Shown: positions 17,291 to 25,433 of the stretch, piece by piece
How positions within the stretch are numbered: the first letter of the stretch is position 1
Layout: each line of letters opens with the position of its first letter
Assembly: GCA_964416315.1 (NCBI GenBank)
Contig: CAYQDR010000012.1
Coordinates: 1 to 60,840, forward strand
DNA from: CAYQDR01 sp964416315
Lineage (GTDB): Bacteria; Methylomirabilota; Methylomirabilia; Rokubacteriales; DASRDR01
DNA: 60,840 nucleotides
Reading direction: 5' to 3'
Position numbers and translations under genes: made by a program
Notes under the pieces: generated by a model
Databases searched by the model: none
What the model saw: the letters and a program-made list of their open reading frames with translations, nothing else
What the model was told of the DNA's origin: nothing

Positions 17291-17812
17291 ATGAGCGAGC
17301 TGCGTACCCGCATGCTCCGCGACAGGACCGTGCGCGGGTTCTCCCCCCGCACCCACGAGGCGTACATCCGGCAGGTGGTGGGCCTGGCCCGCCACTACCG
17401 CCGGGCGCCCGACCAGCTCTCCGCCGACGAGGTCCAGGCGTACCTGGCGCACCTCTTCCAGGCGCGGAAGCGGTCGTGGAGCACGTGCGCCTAGGCCGCG
17501 CATGCGTTCCGGTTCTTCTCCCACGTGACGCTCGGGCGCGAGAAGACGGCGTTCCACGTCCCGGCGCCCAAGCAGCCGCAGAAGCTGCCCGACATCCTGA
17601 GCCGGGAGGAAGTCTGGCGCCTGCTGCGCGCCGGCACCCACCCCTGGCATCGGCTCTTGCTGGCGACCACCTACGCCGGCGGCCTCCGCGTCAGCGAGGT
17701 CGTCGCCCTCAAGGTCGCCGACCTCGACGCCGACCGCCTGACCATCCACATCAGCCAGGGCAAGGGCGGCCAGGACCGCTCCGTGCCGCTCTCCCAGCGG
17801 CTGCTCCAATGA
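17291..17812 (+). pseudogene. Tyrosine recombinase, IS91-associated, amber-interrupted and 3'-deleted
   Basis: The frame stays open for 174 codons except for one TAG at 17492-17494 after residue 67. Before it is the SAM-like core-binding domain (RGFSPRTHEAYIRQVVGLARHY); after it the start of the catalytic domain (LPDILSREEVWRLL, then ATTYAGGLRVSEVVALKVADL), with the first catalytic arginine in the GLRVSE box. It ends at KGGQDRSVPLSQRLLQ, so the later catalytic Lys/His/Arg/Tyr residues are missing. The pattern matches recombinases carried by IS91-like elements rather than integron IntI. Confidence 0.8.
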
Positions 17813-18185
17813 CCGCCTCGTCGCCCTCACCGAGGGCCGCGTCCGTTCTCGCTGGCGCGACTACGCGGACGGCGACCGCGTGAAGGTCATGGAGCTCGAC
17901 GCCGAGGAGTTTCTGCGCCGCTTCCTGCTCCACGTGGTCCCCGACGGCTTCGTCCGCATCCGCCACTTCGGCTTGCGCGCCAATCGCCGTCGGGCGGCGG
18001 CGCTCGCGCAGTGTCGGGCCCTGTTGGCGCAGCCGGCGCCGCCGGTGGAACGGCCGGAGTCCGTTCGCGACCTCATGCGGCGCCTCACCGGCCTCGACAT
18101 CGAGCGCTGTCTCGTCTGTCAGCAGGGCCTCCTGCACCCGGTCGAGCGGCTGCCCCCCGCGCCCGCCGCCTGGGACAGCTCATGA
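17805..18185 (+). pseudogene. IS91-family transposase, C-terminal fragment
   Basis: The open frame carries the conserved C-terminal part of IS91-type (Y2) transposases: NDRLVALTEGRV, then KVMELDAEEFLRRFLLHVVP, DGFVRIRHFGLRANRRR and a late C-x-x-C (CLVCQQG). The catalytic tyrosines, HUH motif and N-terminal zinc finger are absent. It begins directly where the recombinase fragment stops, so a deletion fused the two genes. A GTG at 17880 could still start a stub of about 100 residues. Confidence 0.8.
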
Positions 18186-18440
18186 GCCGTGGCTCACCCC
18201 GAGTCCGCGCCCGGCGCCGCTGCCCCGCATCCCGCGGCCCCGCCCCTCCTCTGCGCCCGTGTCGATCTCGGCCCCGCGGACGCCTCGCCCACGCCGTCGG
18301 GACCCTCCTCCCCAGGTGCGCTCGCCCCAGCGAACCGGGGTCGAGGATCCCGACGGCCGCCTGCCCCACCTCCCGTTCCCCCTTCTAGCGACGCCGTCCT
18401 CACGATACAATCCCCGTACGCGATGCGCGCGCGGGGTTTA

Positions 18441-18500
18441 GTCCAACTGATTTTATCCGCCATGCTCCACGCACGACGGATAAAAGCCTGAACGTTAGGC
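18441..18500 (+). other. attC-like integron recombination site
   Basis: A 60-base segment starts with GTCCAAC (fits RYYYAAC) and ends with GTTAGGC (fits GTTRRRY). Inside, TTTTATCCG (18451-18459) and CGGATAAAA (18477-18485) pair perfectly around a 17-base loop. The left spacer (3 bases) is shorter than the right (8), unlike the best attC sites. The 255 bases before it, back to the transposase fragment, show no gene. An AT-richer gene begins 14 bases after the GTTAGGC, the spacing seen in gene cassettes. Confidence 0.5.
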
Positions 18501-18513
18501 ATCAGTAGAAGGA

Positions 18514-19443
18514 ATGCGGTCCAGAATGCAGGCCGTTGAGGTAGTTGCACAACTCGAGCGCATGTTTCCGGAGCTCGCGAAGGCGACGACTGCCCTGAAG
18601 ACGGTCCTGCAAGCGACACGCGGCTTCGACTATCCAGAATTCATGGAGCCGAAGACTCTGTTGGCCTTCGGACCAAGCGGTGAAGCGGAGGTCCAAATCG
18701 ACGCAGACCTACTCGTCGCATGGGTCGGTCACATGTCTCATTCGTCCCGTGCACGAATGGAGCTTCTCGAAGACGCGATACTTCGCTCTCTAGCGCACTC
18801 CGAAGTGATTGCGCCTGCGACGCTCACGCGGTCCCATATCGAGGCTGCAGCGTGGGCGGCCTACGCCAATGAGGAACTTCAGAAGGCCGCGGAGACCGAG
18901 TTTTGGGTCAAGCTCAGGACTCTCCTTCCGAGGACGCTCTACGGAATGGCCGTCGCAAGGGAAGCAAAGCACCTCCCAGAGGACGCGCGGGACCCTCTTT
19001 GGCTCGAAGTCACCAGCGTGATGAATGCGATAGACGCGCTGGACCGCTTCTTCACAGTTGCTACGGCGGACAAGATGCGAAGTATGCGCGTTCTTTACGC
19101 CCTGCTCTCGGACTATGCGCATCCTGCTATCCGGGGCGTCCGCCACCTCTTTGAGCCGACCTCCGAGACGGCCGACGCGTGGACCATCGCGTATTCCTGC
19201 GACGAACGCACCACAGCCCGCGAGGCTGAGCTCATCCTCGGCTCCCTGTTGGTCAGCATGCGTCTTGGTCACGGCGCATCTCTCCTCATGCGTCTCGGCA
19301 CGATTGAGGAGACTGAAACGGGTTTCAGGTACCTCAAACCGGAAGCAGAGGACGCGATGACGGTCTGGCAGCACATAATGTTGGGCGCCATGCCGGGAGA
19401 AGATGCATCGCGGGGCCCGCGGTGGTCCACCGTGGTAACGTGA
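18514..19443 (+). CDS. Hypothetical protein, possible orphan integron cassette gene
   Basis: A 309-residue protein (297 if the ATG at 18526... downstream start is used) with no family I can name. It is soluble, largely helical and acidic, with notable segments LRTLLPRTLYGMAVAREAKH and VLYALLSDYAHPAIRGVRHL; the latter recalls the Y-A-H-P motif of DUF5677-like proteins, but the match is weak. A GAAGGA ribosome site precedes the ATG at 18514. Its codon use is clearly less GC-biased than neighbours, and it follows an attC-like site, so recent transfer is likely. No second attC is visible after its stop. Confidence 0.65.
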   Translation: MRSRMQAVEVVAQLERMFPELAKATTALKTVLQATRGFDYPEFMEPKTLLAFGPSGEAEVQIDADLLVAWVGHMSHSSRARMELLEDAILRSLAHSEVIAPATLTRSHIEAAAWAAYANEELQKAAETEFWVKLRTLLPRTLYGMAVAREAKHLPEDARDPLWLEVTSVMNAIDALDRFFTVATADKMRSMRVLYALLSDYAHPAIRGVRHLFEPTSETADAWTIAYSCDERTTAREAELILGSLLVSMRLGHGASLLMRLGTIEETETGFRYLKPEAEDAMTVWQHIMLGAMPGEDASRGPRWSTVVT

Positions 19444-19468
19444 AGGGGGGACAGGGAGGACGGCACGC

Positions 19469-20023
19469 ATGGCGACCCGGACGCGACTCACCGCCGAGGA
19501 CCTCTGGCGCATGGGGACGGGCGATGTCCGGCGAGAGCTGGTTCACGGCGAGGTGGTGGAGATGACGCCGGTCGGAGGAGTCCACGGGCGCGTGTGCGGA
19601 CGGGTATATCGACGCCTGGCCGAGCACGTCGAGGCGCACGGGGGCGGGGAGGTCCTGGTGGGAGACGTTGGCTTCGTGCTGGCCATCGTGGGAGACCCGG
19701 AGCGCGTGCGGGCGCCCGACGTCGCCTTCGTCTCCGCCACGAGGCTGCCCGAGGGCCGGCTCCCGCAGGGCTTCCTCCGCGGCGCGCCCGACCTGGCGGT
19801 CGAGGTGCTCTCGCCGACCGACAACCCCGTGGAGGTCCAGCAGAAGGTCCGGGACTACCTGGAGGCCGGGAGCCGCCTGGTCTGGGTGATCGCCCCCGTG
19901 GCCGTGACCGCAACGGTCTACCGTCCCGACGGGTCGGCGCGCCTGGTGCGGGAGCCCGAGGCTCTCGACGGCGAGGACGTCCTGCCGGGCTTCACGGTTC
20001 CCCTCGCGACCCTCCTCCGGTAA
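19469..20023 (+). CDS. Uma2-family (DUF820) restriction-endonuclease-fold protein
   Basis: A 184-residue protein of the Uma2/DUF820 family, which has a PD-(D/E)XK nuclease fold and is often expanded in cyanobacteria and other large genomes. Family hallmarks are the RRELVHGEVVEMTP strand-turn, the aspartate of VRAPDVAFVS, and PDLAVEVLSPTDNPVEVQQKVRDYLEAG, which supplies the acidic residue, glutamate and lysine of the active site. The usual length is about 180-200. Biological role in the family is unsettled; transposon-linked copies are common, consistent with the mobile debris just upstream. Confidence 0.88.
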   Translation: MATRTRLTAEDLWRMGTGDVRRELVHGEVVEMTPVGGVHGRVCGRVYRRLAEHVEAHGGGEVLVGDVGFVLAIVGDPERVRAPDVAFVSATRLPEGRLPQGFLRGAPDLAVEVLSPTDNPVEVQQKVRDYLEAGSRLVWVIAPVAVTATVYRPDGSARLVREPEALDGEDVLPGFTVPLATLLR

Positions 20024-20048
20024 CCACCGCCGGGTCGCCCGGCCACCG

Positions 20049-21443
20049 TCAGGCGGCCTCCTTCATCGCGTGGATCAGGTCGACGATCGCCTTCCGGCCG
20101 TCGGCGAAGTACATGAGGGTGTTCTCGGCGGCGAAGAGGGGGTTCGGGATACCCGCGAAGCCCGGGGAGAGGCTCCGCTTGATGACGACGACGGTCTTCG
20201 CCTTGCCCACGTCGAGGATCGGCATCCCGGCGATCGGGCTCTTCGGGTCCGTGCGGGCGAGCGGGTTCACGACGTCGTTGGCGCCGATGACGATGGCGAC
20301 GTCCGTCTGCTCGAACGTCGAGTTGATGTCGTCCATCTCCTTGACCTTCTCGTACGGGATGTCGGCCTCGGCGAGGAGCACGTTCATGTGGCCGGGCATC
20401 CGCCCGGCGACCGGGTGGACGCCGAACTCGACCTCGGCGCCGCGCCCCTCGAGCACCCGCGCCAGGTCGCGGACCGCGTGCTGGGCCTGGGAGACGGCCA
20501 TGCCGTAGCCCGGCACGATCACGACGCGCCGGGCGGACTCGAGCACCATCGCGATCTCGTCGGGGGAGGCGGCCTTGATCCGCCCGGCGTAGACCGCGTC
20601 GGCCGCCGCCCCCGTCGCGACCTCCGCGCCCACGCCGCCGAAGAGGACGTTGGCGAGCGAGCGGTTCATGGCCCGGCACATGATCTGGGAGAGGATGATG
20701 CCGGAGGCGCCGACGAGCGAGCCCGAGATGATCAGCATCGTGTTGTCGAGGACGAACCCGGTGGCGCACGCGGCGAGGCCCGAGTAAGAGTTCAGGAGGC
20801 AGATGACGACGGGCATGTCCGCCCCGCCGATTCGCATCACGCTGGTCACGCCGAGGACGGTCGAGACGGCCACGATCGCCCAGTAGAGCCCCGTGAGGTC
20901 GGGCCGAGCCACCAGCCAGGCGCCGAGGGCGAGGGCGACGAGGAGCAGGCCGGCGTTGACCGCCTGCTGGCCCGGGAAGAGGAGCGGGCGCCCCGACATG
21001 ACCTCCTGGAGCTTCGCCCAGGCGACGAGGCTCCCCCAGAAGGTCACGGCGCCGATCACCCCCGACGCCACCGTCGCCACGGTCGCCTGGTTCGAGGGGG
21101 CCTGGCCGAGGCCGGCCGCCTCCATGAGGACCGCGGCCGCCACGACCGTCGAGGCGCCGCCGCCGGACCCGTTGAGGAGGGCCACCATCTGCGGCATCGC
21201 GGTCATCCGGACCGTCAGCGCCATCCAGGCGCCCAGGGCCGATCCCACCGCCATGCCGGCGAGGATCACCCAGTAGCTCACGATGTGCTGGTCCAGGAGC
21301 GTGACCACGATGGCGATCAGCATGCCGAGGGCGCCGAGCTGGTTGGCGCGGACCGCGGTCCGCGGGTGGGCGAGGCCTTTCAGGGCGAGGATGAAGCAGA
21401 TCGCGGCGACGAGGTAGGCGAGGGTGATGAGCCCCTGGCGCAC
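20049..21443 (-). CDS. pntB: NAD(P) transhydrogenase, beta subunit
   Basis: Inner-membrane subunit of the proton-translocating transhydrogenase, 464 residues. The N-terminal part has about eight helices forming the proton channel (dII), and the C-terminal 180 residues form the NADP-binding dIII domain, with VIVPGYGMAVSQAQHAVRDL and later VNPLARTDPKSPIAGMP as clear signatures. The enzyme drives NADPH formation from NADH at the expense of proton-motive force. It is the last gene of a split three-gene operon with 6 bases to the preceding pntAB. Confidence 0.95.
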   Translation of the reverse strand: MRQGLITLAYLVAAICFILALKGLAHPRTAVRANQLGALGMLIAIVVTLLDQHIVSYWVILAGMAVGSALGAWMALTVRMTAMPQMVALLNGSGGGASTVVAAAVLMEAAGLGQAPSNQATVATVASGVIGAVTFWGSLVAWAKLQEVMSGRPLLFPGQQAVNAGLLLVALALGAWLVARPDLTGLYWAIVAVSTVLGVTSVMRIGGADMPVVICLLNSYSGLAACATGFVLDNTMLIISGSLVGASGIILSQIMCRAMNRSLANVLFGGVGAEVATGAAADAVYAGRIKAASPDEIAMVLESARRVVIVPGYGMAVSQAQHAVRDLARVLEGRGAEVEFGVHPVAGRMPGHMNVLLAEADIPYEKVKEMDDINSTFEQTDVAIVIGANDVVNPLARTDPKSPIAGMPILDVGKAKTVVVIKRSLSPGFAGIPNPLFAAENTLMYFADGRKAIVDLIHAMKEAA

Positions 21444-21449
21444 GGGGCG

Positions 21450-21731
21450 TCACTCTTTCCGCTTGAACATCTCGAGCATCCGGTGGGTGACGAGGTATCC
21501 GCCGACCACGTTGATCATCGCGAAGACGACGGCGACGAAGCCGAGCGCCGTGGTGAGCCACGTGAGCTGGAGGCCGGCCGACAGGATGGCCCCGACGATC
21601 GTGATCCCCGAGATCGCGTTGGACCCCGAGGTGAGCGGCGTGTGGAGGGTCGGCGGCACCTTCGTGATGACCTCGAAGCCGACGAACATCGCGAGGGCGA
21701 ACACGGTCAGGGTGAGTGCGAGCGCTTCCAC
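21450..21731 (-). CDS. pntAB: NAD(P) transhydrogenase, alpha subunit part 2 (membrane)
   Basis: A 93-residue membrane protein forming the first dII helices, separate from the soluble domain as in Rhodospirillum-type split transhydrogenases. VGFEVITKVPPTLHTPLTSG and SNAISGITIVGAIL are the conserved family core. The stop of pntAA abuts its start (21732/21731), so the genes are read as one message. Confidence 0.93.
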   Translation of the reverse strand: MEALALTLTVFALAMFVGFEVITKVPPTLHTPLTSGSNAISGITIVGAILSAGLQLTWLTTALGFVAVVFAMINVVGGYLVTHRMLEMFKRKE

Positions 21732-22910
21732 CTAGGGCTCCCGCGCGGGTGCTGTCGCCGGCAGGCCGAGCGCCTCGCGCACCTTCGGGTGGACGACCTC
21801 CCCACCGCGCGTGAGCAGGGTCTCCCGGGTGATCTCGTCGTCCAGGCTCACGTGGAGCTTCCCGTCCTTGTAGAGGTGCAGGAAGAACGCCGTCACGGTC
21901 TTCGCGTACATGAGGCTCGCGTGGTAGGGCACGGCCCCGGCGAGGTTCACGGTGCCGATGATCGTCACGCCGTGGGCCACCACGGTCTCGCCCGGCCGCG
22001 TCAGCTCGCAGTTCCCGCCGCGCTCGGCGGCGAGGTCCACGATCACCGAGCCCGGCGCCATCCGCGCGACCATGTCCGCCGTGACGAGCACCGGCGCCTT
22101 CCGCCCGGGGACCGCCGCGGTGGTGATGACGACGTCGCTCTCGGCCACGACGCGGGCCAGGAGCTCGCGCTGCCGGCGGTAGAACGCCTCGTCCTGCGCC
22201 CGCGCGTACCCGCCGGTGTCCTCGGCGTCGCGGGCCTCGAGGGGCAGCTCGACGAACTTCGCCCCGAGGCTCTGCACGTGCTCGCGCGCCACGGGGCGGA
22301 CGTCGTACCCCGACACGGCCGCGCCGAGCCGCTTGGCCGTCGCGATCGCCTGGAGCCCCGCGACCCCGGCGCCCACGACGAGGACGCGGGCCGGCGTCAC
22401 CGTCCCCGCCGCGGTCATGAGCATTGGGAACATCCGCGGGAGCACGTCGGCGGCGACGAGCACGGCCTTGTAGCCCGCGACCGTGGACATGGCGGACAGG
22501 GCGTCCATCGCCTGAGCCCGGGTGGTCCGCGGCATGAGCTCGACGGCGAAGGCCATGACGCCCGTCTCCGCGAGCTCCCGGACGGTCTCCGGCGCTCCGA
22601 GGGGCCGGAAGAAGCCGACGAGCGCCTGGCCGGGGCGGTAGCGCGCCAGGTCGGCGCGGCCGGCGACGGGGTTCGCGCCGTAGCCCAGGAGGAGGAAGAC
22701 GACGTCAGCCGCGCTGAAGACCTCGGCGCGCGAAGGGGCGACCTTGGCGCCCCGCTCCGCGTACGCGGCGTCCGGATAGCCCGCGGCCGCGCCGGCGTTC
22801 GCCTCGACCAGCACCTCGCAGCCCGCCTTGGCGAGGGCGGGGACGAGGGTCGGCACGAGCGCGACGCGCCGCTCCCCCGGGAAGGTCTCCGCCGGGACGC
22901 CGACGATCAT
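21732..22910 (-). CDS. pntAA: NAD(P) transhydrogenase, alpha subunit part 1 (NAD-binding)
   Basis: Soluble dI subunit of 392 residues that binds NAD(H) on the cytoplasmic side. MIVGVPAETFPGERRVALVP is the typical opening shared with alanine dehydrogenase. The Rossmann motif VVGAGVAGLQAIATAKRLGA is at about 170-190, and ETGVMAFAVELMPRTTRAQA and the RQRELLARVV mobile-loop region are also present. First gene of pntAA-pntAB-pntB. The GCS2-type ligase upstream begins a separate unit about 30 bases away on the same strand. Confidence 0.95.
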   Translation of the reverse strand: MIVGVPAETFPGERRVALVPTLVPALAKAGCEVLVEANAGAAAGYPDAAYAERGAKVAPSRAEVFSAADVVFLLLGYGANPVAGRADLARYRPGQALVGFFRPLGAPETVRELAETGVMAFAVELMPRTTRAQAMDALSAMSTVAGYKAVLVAADVLPRMFPMLMTAAGTVTPARVLVVGAGVAGLQAIATAKRLGAAVSGYDVRPVAREHVQSLGAKFVELPLEARDAEDTGGYARAQDEAFYRRQRELLARVVAESDVVITTAAVPGRKAPVLVTADMVARMAPGSVIVDLAAERGGNCELTRPGETVVAHGVTIIGTVNLAGAVPYHASLMYAKTVTAFFLHLYKDGKLHVSLDDEITRETLLTRGGEVVHPKVREALGLPATAPAREP

Positions 22911-22940
22911 GGGTGGAGCGCCTGACGGCCGCGCGTCACG

Positions 22941-24071
<1,131 letters not shown>

Positions 24072-24099
24072 GGGCGACCCTGGCCGTCCGGGCGGGCGG

Positions 24100-25152
24100 C
24101 TACGCCTTGCGCCGCCGGGCCGGGGCGGTGGCGCGCCCGGGGGGCGGCTGCCCGCGGGGCGGGGCCGCGCCCTTCGCCTTCGCCGCGGCCGGGCGCGGGG
24201 GCTCGGGCGCCGGGACCTCGCCGCCCGAGAGGAAGACCTGCCAGTGGAACTGCCGCGCGGGCTCGGCCCCCTGCTGCACGCGCTCGACGAGCCACTTCGC
24301 CGCGTGCTCGACGACCCACTCGAAGTTGGCCGGGCCGACGGAGGCCAGGTCGGCGTCGGGGGCGGGATTCAGGAAGTCGATCGCGTAGGGGATGCCGTCC
24401 CGGACGGCGAACTCCATCGTGTCGAAGTCGTAGCCGAGCGCATTCGCGAGCTTGACGCAGTCGGCGTGCATCCGGGTCTCGAGGTCGGCCTTGATCGGCG
24501 GCGGATCCTTGACGTACCGGTGCTCGTGCGGCTGCCGCGGGTCGTACCGCATGAGGTGGATGTGCTTCCGGCCGATCACGTAGCAGCGGTAGTACTCCTC
24601 GAAGGCGATCTCCTCCTGCAGCATCATCGCCTGGTACCCCGAGGCGTGATAGAAGGCGAAGAACTGCTCGGGGCTCGTGACGCGGAAGACGTTCTTCCAG
24701 CCCCCGCCCGAGTACGGCTTGAAGTAGGCGGGGAAGCCGACGTGGGCGAAGACCTCCTCCCAGTCCAGGGGGTAGACGAGGTTCGTCATGGACTCCGAGG
24801 TGGTGTTCGGCGGGTGCTGGTTCGAGGGCAGGATGACGGTCTTCGGTACCGCCACCCCGATCCCCCGCGCGACGATGTTGTTGAAGAACTTGTCGTCGGC
24901 GGACCACCAGAAGGGGTTGTTGACGACGATCGTGCCGTCCACGACGGCCTTCTTGAGGACGGCGCGATAGAACGGGATGTCCTGGCTGATGCGGTCGAGG
25001 ATCAGGTCGTAGCGCTTCGGCGTCTCGAGGCTGACGCCGCCGATCTTGACCGGCTCGGCCACGACCCCGTCGGCCTTGAGGTCGTTGATGCGGGCCACGA
25101 GCGCGCGAGGGAAGGATCGCTCCTGGCCGAAGAGGATGCCGATGCGTGTCAT
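24100..25152 (-). CDS. ATP-grasp ligase with basic Pro/Ala-rich tail
   Basis: A 350-residue ATP-grasp protein of the RimK/D-Ala ligase style. It shows PAYFKPYSGGGWKNVFRVTS (lysine plus glycine-rich loop, about 165-185), MLQEEIAFEEYYRCYVIG, and the metal-binding end FAVRDGIPYAIDFLNPAPD. The final 45 residues are alanine, proline, lysine and arginine rich and probably disordered. ATP-grasp enzymes form amide bonds via acyl-phosphates; the substrate is not evident. It is the first gene of the pair with the GCS2-type ligase. Confidence 0.85.
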   Translation of the reverse strand: MTRIGILFGQERSFPRALVARINDLKADGVVAEPVKIGGVSLETPKRYDLILDRISQDIPFYRAVLKKAVVDGTIVVNNPFWWSADDKFFNNIVARGIGVAVPKTVILPSNQHPPNTTSESMTNLVYPLDWEEVFAHVGFPAYFKPYSGGGWKNVFRVTSPEQFFAFYHASGYQAMMLQEEIAFEEYYRCYVIGRKHIHLMRYDPRQPHEHRYVKDPPPIKADLETRMHADCVKLANALGYDFDTMEFAVRDGIPYAIDFLNPAPDADLASVGPANFEWVVEHAAKWLVERVQQGAEPARQFHWQVFLSGGEVPAPEPPRPAAAKAKGAAPPRGQPPPGRATAPARRRKA

Positions 25153-25246
25153 GGGGATGGAGGCAGTCTAGCCGGGGCTCGCCGCGATCGTCAAGGCGCT
25201 GTCCTCGTCGCGCACACGGGTGACTGATCGTCATGTCTCGTGGTCC

Positions 25247-25275
25247 TTGACGGCGGCAGCGCGCCCGCCTACATT
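25247..25275 (+). promoter_or_regulatory. Sigma-70-type promoter for the hybrid kinase operon
   Basis: TTGACG (25247-25252) and TACATT (25270-25275) are separated by 17 bases, a good match to the housekeeping consensus. They lie about 160 bases before the kinase ATG, in the divergent gap after the ATP-grasp gene, so a leader of about 150 bases is predicted. Confidence 0.5.
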
Positions 25276-25433
25276 TGGCTCACCGGTTCGCCGGCGTCCA
25301 GCGATCCACCCGGCGAGACGACCATCTGATCAGCTCCGGGCGCCGGCACACAACCCACCTCCGTCCGACGGGCTCGACGGTGGGCCTCCCTCCGCGAGAC
25401 CCGGGGCACGGAACCGACGTGTGGAGGGTTGAG

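Larger units (their letters stand above)
17239..18197 (+). mobile_element. Degenerate IS91-like element (tyrosine recombinase + truncated Y2 transposase)
   Basis: The block contains a tyrosine recombinase of the kind that rides with IS91-family transposases, then the C-terminal third of an IS91 (Y2, rolling-circle) transposase, joined at about 17804. A copy of the imperfect palindrome TGAGCC-N(1-2)-GGCTCA occurs at each limit (17239 region and 18184-18197), which I use as approximate element boundaries. The middle of the element, holding the recombinase end and the transposase catalytic part, has been deleted, so it cannot move by itself. Confidence 0.7.

Noticed and set aside
17492..17494. 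Amber codon in the recombinase read as pyrrolysine or a programmed read-through
   Set aside because: The same gene has lost its 3' half and nothing else suggests recoding, so decay is the simpler explanation.
17291..17812. Recombinase as an integron integrase belonging to the nearby attC-like site
   Set aside because: Sequence pattern fits IS91-associated recombinases, and no IntI-specific insert is seen in what remains.
20070..22925. 951-codon open frame antisense to pntAA-pntAB-pntB
   Set aside because: It spans three well-conserved genes on the other strand and has only shadow composition.
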